From Prevotellaceae bacterium (GTDB taxonomy: Bacteria; Bacteroidota; Bacteroidia; Bacteroidales; Bacteroidaceae), in NCBI GenBank assembly GCA_021153165.1, contig JAGKTZ010000084.1, positions 1 through 12,168 of the forward strand: a stretch of DNA of 12,168 bases, written 5' to 3'. The notes beneath the pieces are model-generated. The model was not told where the DNA came from, made no database searches, and saw only the letters and a list, made by a program, of their open reading frames with translations. Positions 5,841 to 12,137 of the stretch are shown one piece after another. Numbering within the stretch: position 1 is the first letter of the stretch; every line of letters begins with the position of its first letter. The position numbers and the translations under genes were made by a program.

Positions 5841-7958
5841 TTATGCTAATGAACTAATATCTGCATCATTCACATAGTCTGGCATTTCACCTTCGTATGC
5901 CATAAAGTTTTCGGCAGTTGGATCAACACCTAAGTGTTCTTGCAGATCTGTCATATTAATATCAGAGTCCTGAATGGGGTGTATTTCATTTTCAGCTATC
6001 GCCTCGCCACAATTTTCATCGAAGGGAATACCAGATAACATATCACCATTGTCAATATCGACTTGCACGGTTTGACTGTTGTCTACCTCAGCTACCTCAG
6101 CAGCTACGGCATCGCCTTGATTTTCTGCCAAAGATTCTTGCATATTGTCGAGCGCAGGATTCAGATTCACCTCGCCACAATTTTCATCGAAGGGAATACC
6201 AGATAACATTTCACTATTGTCAATATCGACTTGCACGGTTTGACTGTTGTCTACCTCACCTAATCCTAATATTTTTATATCTCCTTGATCTGAGCCATCT
6301 ACCAATTCGTTGTTTACTTCAGAATTGGTTGGATCTGGAACTGGGTCAACTGGGGTTACGTCTATCTTACCTTCGTTGTTCGCTGCCAATTCGCTGTTTA
6401 CTTCAGAATTGGTTGGATTTGTATTTGGGTCAACTGGGGTTACGTCTATCTTACCTTCGTTGTTCGCTGCCAATTCGTTGTTTACTTCAGGATTGGTTGG
6501 ATCTGTATTTGGGTCAACTACAACTACTTGCTCAACTACTACTTGTTCAACAACTACTTGCTCAACTACTACTTGTTCAACTGATGCTGCTTCAACTGAT
6601 GCTTGCTCAACTGATGCTGGTGCAACTGGAGCTGTTTTAACTGATGCTGCTTCAACTGGAGCAGGCTCAACTGGCGCTGATGTTTTAACTACTTCGGTAG
6701 TCGTTTCTATTATTTCTACTTTTTCTTCTTTAGGAGCCTCGGGTGTAACCTCTTTATCCTCACCAGCAAGTTGACTTCCTGCCACACCTACACCCGCGCC
6801 TACTGCGAGTCCGCCTGCAGCTAATGCAATTTTAAATGCTTCCTTGCTTCCCGAATTTATACCAAGAGCAATCAAAACAAATATAAACATAGATAATACG
6901 AGAGAAAATATAATCCAACTAGCAGTATAATTATCATCATCTTTTTCCTCTTTTTTTGTATTTGTAGAAAAAGATGGTTCTGATGTCGCTGTTCTTGTTG
7001 CTTGTTGCTTTCTATCTATAATTTTTGTCTCATCATCTTTTACTGGGTGAGGAATGGGAGGATCCTCAGGAATTACATCCACATGAATTTCAGGCTGATC
7101 TAACGCAGTAGAAGACAATATTTTCAAAAATTCGGATATACTACCCGGTCTATCCACTTTGCGGAATTGCATCGCCTTCTTTATAGCTTCTACAACTGGT
7201 GCTGAAAGCGAAGAGGGCAATGGGGGCAAACCTTCATCTATTTGCGGCGGAGTATTCCCAGTCACCAACTTATACAACGTAGCACCCAATGCGTATATAT
7301 CCGTTTGTGGAGAGAAGGTGCTCACACCGCCTGGCTTGTACTGCTCTACCGGCGCATAACCATGGCTAAGACCAATAGGCGTTGAGCTCGTCTGGTCACC
7401 AGCAGAATCGTATTGTTTAGAAATACCAAAGTCTATCAGAATAACCCTGTTGTCCGAACGACTCACCATAATATTTGCTGGCTTGACATCCAGATGATTC
7501 AAATTACGCTTATGAATATAATCCAACGCATCTGCTATTTGTCTAATATAATCTACGGCAACGGACTCTGATAATTTCCCTTTTGTTTTTATCAAATCCT
7601 GCAGCGAACTTCCCTCAATATAGTCCATCACATAATAGACTGTATTATTTTCCTCGAATACTTCTATAACATGTACGATATTCGAATGATACAATTTGGA
7701 GATTGTGCGGGCTTCCTTCATAAATTTCTCCTTGAAGCGCTCCACCATTTCACGACTGCCCTGTGTACCCAGCGTCACGTGACTTGTCGCCTCATCACGT
7801 TCGCAGTATTCCTTTAAGAAAAATTCCTTGATACAAACTTTTCTGTCCAACAGTTCTTGAGTAGCCAAGTAGGTGATACCAAAGCCACCCTGACCCAAGA
7901 CTTTTTCTATTTTGTATTTGCCGCCCTGTAGGAGAGCGCCGACTTTCAACTGTAACAT
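5841..7958 (-). CDS. Transmembrane Ser/Thr protein kinase with repeat-rich acidic tail (kinase 3)
   Basis: This 705-residue protein has a Hanks-type kinase domain at about residues 14-282: glycine loop GQGGFG 22-27, ATP lysine K44 in VCIK, catalytic HLDVKPAN 155-162, DFG 176-178, and GYAPVEQY 200-207 in place of APE. Catalytic lysine and aspartates are present, so activity is likely. A linker with DDETKIID (308-315) precedes a transmembrane helix (about 348-367). A second Gly/Ala-rich hydrophobic stretch (about 376-399) could be another membrane segment, which leaves the side of the tail uncertain. The tail (about 400-705) is acidic, with VEQVV repeats, a 28-residue unit (PTNxEVNxELAANNEG...) and two copies of VDNSQTVQVDID..SGIPFDENCGE. 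The start aligns with the two paralogues. It heads the operon with the FHA and PP2C genes. Confidence 0.95.
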   Translation of the reverse strand: MLQLKVGALLQGGKYKIEKVLGQGGFGITYLATQELLDRKVCIKEFFLKEYCERDEATSHVTLGTQGSREMVERFKEKFMKEARTISKLYHSNIVHVIEVFEENNTVYYVMDYIEGSSLQDLIKTKGKLSESVAVDYIRQIADALDYIHKRNLNHLDVKPANIMVSRSDNRVILIDFGISKQYDSAGDQTSSTPIGLSHGYAPVEQYKPGGVSTFSPQTDIYALGATLYKLVTGNTPPQIDEGLPPLPSSLSAPVVEAIKKAMQFRKVDRPGSISEFLKILSSTALDQPEIHVDVIPEDPPIPHPVKDDETKIIDRKQQATRTATSEPSFSTNTKKEEKDDDNYTASWIIFSLVLSMFIFVLIALGINSGSKEAFKIALAAGGLAVGAGVGVAGSQLAGEDKEVTPEAPKEEKVEIIETTTEVVKTSAPVEPAPVEAASVKTAPVAPASVEQASVEAASVEQVVVEQVVVEQVVVEQVVVVDPNTDPTNPEVNNELAANNEGKIDVTPVDPNTNPTNSEVNSELAANNEGKIDVTPVDPVPDPTNSEVNNELVDGSDQGDIKILGLGEVDNSQTVQVDIDNSEMLSGIPFDENCGEVNLNPALDNMQESLAENQGDAVAAEVAEVDNSQTVQVDIDNGDMLSGIPFDENCGEAIAENEIHPIQDSDINMTDLQEHLGVDPTAENFMAYEGEMPDYVNDADISSLA
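6002..6258 (-). repeat. 168-bp spaced direct repeat (two 89-bp copies) in the kinase 3 tail
   Basis: The segments 6002-6090 and 6170-6258 differ at only two positions that I can see. Each encodes VDNSQTVQVDIDN..SGIPFDENCGE with one cysteine. The 168-bp offset is a multiple of three, so the frame is kept. The near-identity, including silent positions, points to a recent duplication or conversion. Confidence 0.85.
6303..6519 (-). repeat. 84-bp tandem repeat, about 2.6 copies, in the kinase 3 tail
   Basis: Units begin at 6303, 6387 and 6471, with exactly 84-bp spacing and few differences. Each encodes 28 residues of the form DPNTxPTNxEVNxELAANNEGKIDVTPV. The frame is preserved by copy-number change. 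Confidence 0.85.
6514..6681 (-). repeat. 15-bp minisatellite encoding VEQVV/VEAAS-type pentapeptides
   Basis: From 6532 on, successive 15-bp units start with TCAACT or a close variant (plus strand), at 6532, 6547, 6562, 6577, 6592, 6607, 6622, 6637, 6652 and 6667; an 18-bp variant unit starts at 6514. They encode a Val/Glu/Gln then Val/Glu/Ala/Pro-rich run at about residues 427-481 of kinase 3. This is in-frame and so able to vary in length without breaking the gene. Confidence 0.85.
7014..7037 (-). other. Candidate FHA-docking phosphothreonine motif in kinase 3
   Basis: This encodes DDETKIID (residues 308-315) between the kinase domain and the membrane helix. The threonine (T311) has acidic residues before it and Ile at +3, a position that FHA domains are known to select on. 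Similar motifs are at 10938-10961 in kinase 1 and 5285-5311 in the FHA protein. The docking function is inferred. Confidence 0.5.
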
Positions 7959-7985
7959 ATATTATATTTCTTATGATTTGTAAGG

Positions 7986-8017
7986 CAAATTAACTCATAA
8001 AAAAGAAGAACAACAAA
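7986..8017 (-). promoter_or_regulatory. Bacteroidota-type promoter for the kinase 3-FHA-PP2C operon
   Basis: On the minus strand TTTG (plus 8014-8017) is followed after 20 nt by TTAATTTG (plus 7986-7993), one mismatch from TAnnTTTG. The same elements with the same 20-nt spacing are kept upstream of kinase 1 although the spacer sequence has diverged. The predicted start is about 20 nt upstream of the 7958 ATG. Confidence 0.6.
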
Positions 8018-8029
8018 TTATAAATTGCA

Positions 8030-8063
8030 TATTGGATGAAATATGGGGATTAATTGATGAAAT
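8030..8063 (-). promoter_or_regulatory. Two-helical-turn direct repeat upstream of the kinase 3 promoter
   Basis: TATTGGATGAAAT (8030-8042) and TAATTGATGAAAT (8051-8063) are imperfect 13-bp direct repeats, 21 bp apart, just upstream of the TTTG element. The homologous region before kinase 1 has the perfect form. The layout fits a regulator dimer binding one face of the helix as an activator. Confidence 0.5.
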
Positions 8064-8199
8064 GCCATTGATAAATCCTTTTGCGTGATAAATTAGGGCT
8101 ATACATCTATTTTACACTCATGGATCACCGTTTTTGATGTTTTACTTCTTATTGAGAACTTCTGTTGCTTTGTTGTTTACAAGACTTGTCTTTTATTGG

Positions 8200-9690
8200 T
8201 TACAACAACTCATCGTGTATTTCATGCTTTACACGCTTTGGAGCTTGCGTTGGAGTATTTGAAATATTCGGAGTGTTCGAAGTGTTCGAAGTGTTCGAAG
8301 ATTTATTTCCCCCAGTAGTCACCTTTTGGGTATTGGTGGGTTGGGGCTTTGTTGTAGTTTTTTTATTCTTATTATAGTTGTTGGTTGTTACGGGATTTTT
8401 TACAACAGGCTTGTTTACACCTTTAGTCTTCGGAGCCTCTGTCTTCTTATTGTCTTCTGGCTTAACAACATTTGCTGTATCTGGAGCAATTGTTGGGGAT
8501 ATTTTATTTGCTAATGTATCTGCAACAAGTGAGTCTTCAATCAGTGTTGAATCTTTATCCAGTGATGGTGTTGGTTCACGATTTTCTGAATTTTCACAAA
8601 AAGCGATACAGAGCCCCCCTACCAACAATGCTATTAAAAATATCCATAGACCACTTTTTTTCGTTTTATTAGACTCTTTATTGGGGTCTTTATCTTGACT
8701 TTTATTTTGAGTCTTATCCTGAGTCTTATCCTGAGTCTTATTCTCTTCAACATGAGGAACTATTTCCTTTATTTCACCATTGTCTTTATTGCCATCAGGT
8801 TCCTTTGGAAGCTCTGGTTCATCTGTAGAAGAGGTATGCAATATTTCCAAAAACTCGGATATACAACCAGGCCTTTTTTTACGAACTTGCATCGCCTTCT
8901 TTATAGCTTCTACAACTGGTGCTGAAAGTGATGGGGGCAATGGGGGCAAATCCTCATCTATTAGGTCGGGTGCCTGTGGCGGAGTATTACCTGTCACCAA
9001 CTTATACAATGTGGCACCCAATGCGTATATGTCCGTTTGCGGAGAGAAGGTGCTCACACCGCCTTGCTTGTATTGCTCTATCGGCGCATAACCGTGACTT
9101 ATCGCCACAGGCGTTGTACTGGTTTGTTTGCCCTGGGCGTCATATTGTTTGGACACGCCAAAGTCTATCAGAATGGCCCTTTTGTCCGAACGGCTCACCA
9201 TGATATTTGCTGGCTTGACATCCAAATGATTGACTTTGCGCTGATGGACAAAGTCCAACGCCCAGGCCACTTGTTTGACATACGCCACAGCTTCGGCCTC
9301 GGGCAGTGCTCCACGGCTTTTGACCATATCATAGAGGTTTTCTCCATCGATATAGTCCATCACATAATAGGCCGTATTGTTCTCCTTGAAAATATCATGA
9401 ATACGGATGATATTGGGATGTTCCAATTTGGAGATTGTCTTGGCTTCCTTCAAGAACTTCTGCATGAAGCGCTTCACGATTTCACGACTACCCTGTGTGC
9501 CAAGCGTCACTTGGCTTGTCGCCTCATCACGTTCGCAGAGTTCCTTTAAGAAAAACTCCTTGACACAAACTTTTCTATCAAACAAATCTTGGGTAGCCAG
9601 GTAGGTGATACCAAAGCCGCCCTGACCCAAGACTTTTTCTATTTTGTACTTGTCTCCTTGTAGGAGAGCGCCAACTTTCAGTTGTGACAT
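8200..9690 (-). CDS. Transmembrane Ser/Thr protein kinase with low-complexity tail (kinase 2)
   Basis: This 496-residue protein has a Hanks-type kinase domain at about residues 14-284: GQGGFG 22-27, K44 in VCVK, HLDVKPAN 155-162, DFG 176-178, and GYAPIEQY 200-207. Near the end of the domain it reads KKRPG where the paralogues have DRP, one residue shorter, so the usual aspartate there is missing. A charged linker has four short KTQD-like repeats (about 318-334). One transmembrane helix follows (about 347-365), then a tail rich in Asn, Thr, Lys and Pro (about 400-485, with SNTSNTP repeats) ending in IHDELL. The tail should lie outside the cytoplasm and could reach into the periplasm or contact the wall. 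It lacks the acidic-Thr-x-Ile-Ile motif of the other two kinases. It lies between them, 191 nt after kinase 1. Confidence 0.94.
   Translation of the reverse strand: MSQLKVGALLQGDKYKIEKVLGQGGFGITYLATQDLFDRKVCVKEFFLKELCERDEATSQVTLGTQGSREIVKRFMQKFLKEAKTISKLEHPNIIRIHDIFKENNTAYYVMDYIDGENLYDMVKSRGALPEAEAVAYVKQVAWALDFVHQRKVNHLDVKPANIMVSRSDKRAILIDFGVSKQYDAQGKQTSTTPVAISHGYAPIEQYKQGGVSTFSPQTDIYALGATLYKLVTGNTPPQAPDLIDEDLPPLPPSLSAPVVEAIKKAMQVRKKRPGCISEFLEILHTSSTDEPELPKEPDGNKDNGEIKEIVPHVEENKTQDKTQDKTQNKSQDKDPNKESNKTKKSGLWIFLIALLVGGLCIAFCENSENREPTPSLDKDSTLIEDSLVADTLANKISPTIAPDTANVVKPEDNKKTEAPKTKGVNKPVVKNPVTTNNYNKNKKTTTKPQPTNTQKVTTGGNKSSNTSNTSNTPNISNTPTQAPKRVKHEIHDELL
8252..8305 (-). repeat. 9-bp repeat in the kinase 2 tail (SNT units)
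   Basis: Six 9-bp units (GGAGTATTT, GAAATATTC, GGAGTGTTC, GAAGTGTTC twice, GAAGATTTA on the plus strand) encode the SNTSNTP-like run at the C-terminus of kinase 2. The unit length keeps the frame. Confidence 0.75.
8694..8741 (-). repeat. 12-bp repeat in the kinase 2 linker (KTQD units)
   Basis: Four 12-bp units end in CTTAT or TTTAT, and the last two are identical. They encode the KTQDKTQDKTQ run just before the membrane helix of kinase 2. The frame is preserved. Confidence 0.75.
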
Positions 9691-9691
9691 A

Positions 9692-9858
9692 TATTTAATT
9701 GCTTAATATTTCTAATCGATATTTACATAAGAGGATTGACCAAAGCAAGGCGTATTCTTATCAGTTAAAAATAACTTGAGAATGATGAATAGCAAAATAC
9801 CATGAAAGGACAAATTATATTGTGGAGGAAGCTATTTAATTGCTCAATGTTCCTACTA
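9692..9858. repeat. Short direct repeat flanking the kinase 1-kinase 2 gap
   Basis: A 26-bp sequence beginning TATTTAATTGCT occurs at 9692-9717, just upstream of kinase 2, and again with about five differences at 9833-9858, just downstream of kinase 1. It may be a remnant of an earlier duplication junction. In the 191-bp gap I see no clear promoter or terminator, so kinase 2 may be read from the kinase 1 promoter. Confidence 0.4.
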
Positions 9859-9881
9859 TGTCTCGCCTAAATAATTCAATT

Positions 9882-11873
9882 TTATTTGGGGCTAAATTTA
9901 GACTTTATCCACTCACCGAATGTAGTCGGGCTGTGTAATTTTTTCAATTTTTTTTGGGCTTCAGCAAGACCTTGATCGGCGGCCTTGCGGTACCACTTTT
10001 CCGCCTCAGCATAGTTTTGGGACACACCTTGGCCTTGTTCATAGCACACGCCCAAAGTGTTTTGCGCAAAAGCATAACCTTGCTCAGCAGCCTTGCGGTA
10101 CCACCTTACCGCTTCAGCATAGTTTTGGGACACACCCCAGCCATTATCATAAAACAAGCCCAATTTGAATTGCGCATCAGCATCACCTTGCTCAGCAGCC
10201 TTGCGGAACCACTTTACGGCTTCAGCATAGTTTTGGGACACACCTTGGCCATTTTTATAGCACAAGCCTAAAAAGAATTGCGCTTTAGCATTACCTTGCT
10301 CAGCAGCCTTGCGGTACCACTTTACCGCTTCAGCATAGTTTTGGGACACACCTTGGCCATGTTCATAGCAGTAGCCCAAACCGCCTTGGGCATAAGCATT
10401 ACCTTGCCTAGCGGCCTTGCGGAACCATATTGCGGCTTCGGTGTAGTCTTGGGGCACGCCTCGGCCTCGGTAATAGCACTCACCCAATTTGTATTGCGCT
10501 TCAGCATCACCTTGCTCAGCAGCCTTGCGGTACCACTTTACTGCTTCAGCATAGTTTTGGGACACACCTTGGCCATGATAATAGCAGTTTCCTAATTTGT
10601 ATTGCGCTTCATCATCACCTTGATCGGCGGCCTTGCTGTACCATTCTACGGCCATAGTTTTGTTTTTACGCACACCCTCTCCATTGTAATAGCACTCGCC
10701 CAAAGTGTTTTGCGCTGGGGCATGACCTTGCTCGGCAGCCTGGCGGAACCACTTTACAGCTTCTTCTTTGTCTTCGGGTACACCCCTGCCATAGTAATAA
10801 CACTCGCCCAAAGTGTTTTGCGCATCAGCATCACCTTGCTCGGCGGCCTGGCGGTACTTATTTGCTACTTCAGCATCGTTTGGGGATACTTCCCCCTGCT
10901 CACCTATCTGTGATTCACCTCTATCTTCTTGAGCAACTATAATTTCTGTTTCATCAGCGTCTTCTTGTTGCTTTTCCCCTTGTCCACCTACGTCCTGTGT
11001 ACTTGAAGTAACATGCAATATTTCCAAAAACTCGGATATACTACTTGGTCTATCCTCCTGGCTAATTTGCATCGCCTTCTTTATAGCTTCTACAACTGGT
11101 TTGGAGATGGTAGAGGGCAATGGGGGCAACTTTTCTTTTATTAGGTACATGGCTTGGGGCGGAGTTTCACCTGTCAGCAACTTGTACAATGTGGCACCCA
11201 ATGCGTAAATATCCGTTTGTGGAGAGAAGGTGCTCACACCGCCTGGCATGTACTGCTCCATCGGCGCATAACCGTGGCTTATCGCCACAGGCGTTGTGCT
11301 GGTCTCTTCGCCTTGATCATCATATTGCTTGGAGACACCAAAGTCTATCAGTATGGCCCTGTTGTCCGAACGGCTCACCATGATATTTGTTGGCTTGACA
11401 TCCAAATGATTGACTTTGCTTTGATGGACAAAGTCCAACGCCTCGGCCACTTGTTTGACGTACGCCACAGCCTCGGCTTCGGGCAGTGCTCCACGGCTTT
11501 TGACCATCTCATTGAGGTTTTCTCCATCGATATAGTCCATCACATAATAGGTCGTATTGTTCTCCTTGAAAATATCATGAATACGGATGATATTGGGATG
11601 TTCGAGTTTGAAAATAGTCTTGGCTTCCTTCAGAAATTTCTCCTTGAAGCGCTCCACCATTTCACGGCTACCCTGTGTGCCAAGAACAACAACACGACTT
11701 GTCGCCTCATCACGTTCGCAATACTCCTTGAAGAAAAATTCCTTGATACAAACTTTTCTGTCCAAAAATTCTTGTATTGCCTGATAGGTGATACCAAAGC
11801 CGCCCTGGCCCAAGACTTTCTCTATTTTGTACTTGTCTTCCTGAAGGAGAGCACCAACTTTTAGTTGTGACAT
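9882..11873 (-). CDS. Soluble Ser/Thr protein kinase fused to a Sel1-repeat array (kinase 1)
   Basis: This 663-residue protein has a Hanks-type kinase domain at about residues 14-286: GQGGFG 22-27, K44 in VCIK, HLDVKPTN 156-163, DFG 177-179, and GYAPMEQY 201-208. One extra residue near 62 (VVVLG) is absent in the paralogues. An acidic/Gln linker (about 290-335) holds DADETEII (305-312). Eight full Sel1 units of about 36 residues follow (about 337-646), then a short basic end (TFGEWIKSKFSPK). There is no signal peptide or membrane helix, so the array is cytoplasmic. Most units use GVSQNYAEAVKWYRKAAEQG with little change, which suggests recent amplification. The array likely recruits substrates or senses partners. 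The fusion joins in one polypeptide the two families of this locus. Confidence 0.95.
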   Translation of the reverse strand: MSQLKVGALLQEDKYKIEKVLGQGGFGITYQAIQEFLDRKVCIKEFFFKEYCERDEATSRVVVLGTQGSREMVERFKEKFLKEAKTIFKLEHPNIIRIHDIFKENNTTYYVMDYIDGENLNEMVKSRGALPEAEAVAYVKQVAEALDFVHQSKVNHLDVKPTNIMVSRSDNRAILIDFGVSKQYDDQGEETSTTPVAISHGYAPMEQYMPGGVSTFSPQTDIYALGATLYKLLTGETPPQAMYLIKEKLPPLPSTISKPVVEAIKKAMQISQEDRPSSISEFLEILHVTSSTQDVGGQGEKQQEDADETEIIVAQEDRGESQIGEQGEVSPNDAEVANKYRQAAEQGDADAQNTLGECYYYGRGVPEDKEEAVKWFRQAAEQGHAPAQNTLGECYYNGEGVRKNKTMAVEWYSKAADQGDDEAQYKLGNCYYHGQGVSQNYAEAVKWYRKAAEQGDAEAQYKLGECYYRGRGVPQDYTEAAIWFRKAARQGNAYAQGGLGYCYEHGQGVSQNYAEAVKWYRKAAEQGNAKAQFFLGLCYKNGQGVSQNYAEAVKWFRKAAEQGDADAQFKLGLFYDNGWGVSQNYAEAVRWYRKAAEQGYAFAQNTLGVCYEQGQGVSQNYAEAEKWYRKAADQGLAEAQKKLKKLHSPTTFGEWIKSKFSPK
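9936..10865 (-). repeat. 108-bp tandem repeats encoding the kinase 1 Sel1 array
   Basis: About eight units of 108 bp each encode one 36-residue Sel1 repeat. Several share long runs of identical DNA around the GVSQNYAEAVKWYRKAAEQG segment. The DNA-level likeness is greater than protein constraint alone would need, consistent with unequal crossing-over. Confidence 0.8.
10938..10961 (-). other. Candidate FHA-docking phosphothreonine motif in kinase 1
   Basis: This encodes DADETEII (residues 305-312) in the linker between the kinase domain and the Sel1 array. T309 is preceded by acidic residues and has Ile at +3, as in kinase 3 and at the FHA protein C-terminus. Phosphorylation and binding are inferred. 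Confidence 0.5.
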
Positions 11874-11898
11874 ATATCTATTTTCAAAATTTGTTAGG

Positions 11899-11930
11899 CA
11901 AATTAACCTATAAAAATGAAGAACTGCAAA
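11899..11930 (-). promoter_or_regulatory. Bacteroidota-type promoter for kinase 1
   Basis: On the minus strand TTTG (plus 11927-11930), a 20-nt spacer and TTAATTTG (plus 11899-11906) match the -33/-7 pattern with one mismatch. They are conserved in position with the kinase 3 promoter. The expected start is close to 11893, about 20 nt upstream of the ATG. Confidence 0.6.
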
Positions 11931-11942
11931 TTATAAGATGGA

Positions 11943-11976
11943 TAATGGATGAAATATGGGGATTAATGGATGAAAT
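11943..11976 (-). promoter_or_regulatory. Perfect 13-bp direct repeat at 21-bp spacing upstream of the kinase 1 promoter
   Basis: TAATGGATGAAAT occurs at 11943-11955 and 11964-11976. The 21-bp period equals two helical turns, and the repeats sit just upstream of the TTTG element, where an activator would bind. The arrangement resembles the paired direct repeats bound by LytTR-type regulators, which are common in this phylum. The regulator itself is not in the window. Confidence 0.55.
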
Positions 11977-12137
11977 GGCATTGGCAAATCCTTTGGTAAC
12001 GTGAGTTCGGTATAAAAAAGTTATGAAAATGCATAAGGTAAAAATTCATTTGTGACTTTATGTTATAAAAAGGTAATAATATAGCAGATGTCCACAAATC
12101 ATCCTTACATCAAAGATGTTGTACTCTTATTGTTGTA

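Larger units (their letters stand above)
7979..8081 (-). repeat. Duplicated 103-bp upstream region, kinase 3 copy
   Basis: This segment aligns without gaps to 11892-11994, the region upstream of kinase 1. It includes the candidate promoter and the tandem 13-bp motif listed separately. Similarity fades beyond TCCTTT at its far end and close to the start codon. The region upstream of kinase 2 has no clear equivalent. Confidence 0.8.
11892..11994 (-). repeat. Duplicated 103-bp upstream region, kinase 1 copy
   Basis: This aligns end to end with 7979-8081 upstream of kinase 3. Because the kinase domains are also closely alike while the C-terminal parts are not, the duplicated unit appears to be promoter plus kinase domain. 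Confidence 0.8.

Noticed and set aside
6310..6774. Plus-strand Ser/Thr/Cys-rich open frame
   Set aside because: It is a shadow of the tandem repeats in the kinase 3 tail. It has no start context or domain, and the minus frame is continuous with a kinase.
4219..7958. Type VI secretion regulatory module (PpkA-Fha-PppA type)
   Set aside because: Kinase, FHA and PP2C genes do occur together in such modules, but no structural secretion gene is in the window and the FHA protein is a short zinc-ribbon form. The assignment is not supported here.
8171..8196. Possible terminator hairpin after kinase 2 (AAGACTTGTCTT)
   Set aside because: The stem is only 5 bp with a 2-nt loop, which is too tight and too weak to support.
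11154..11864. Plus-strand open frame of 236 codons opposite kinase 1
   Set aside because: It lies entirely antisense to a well-conserved kinase domain. A similar antisense frame appears opposite kinase 2 (9037-9549), as expected from shared coding constraint.
12107..12119. Small hairpin ACATC-AAA-GATGT near the window end
   Set aside because: A 5-bp stem with a 3-nt loop is common by chance in AT-rich DNA, and no gene end lies nearby.
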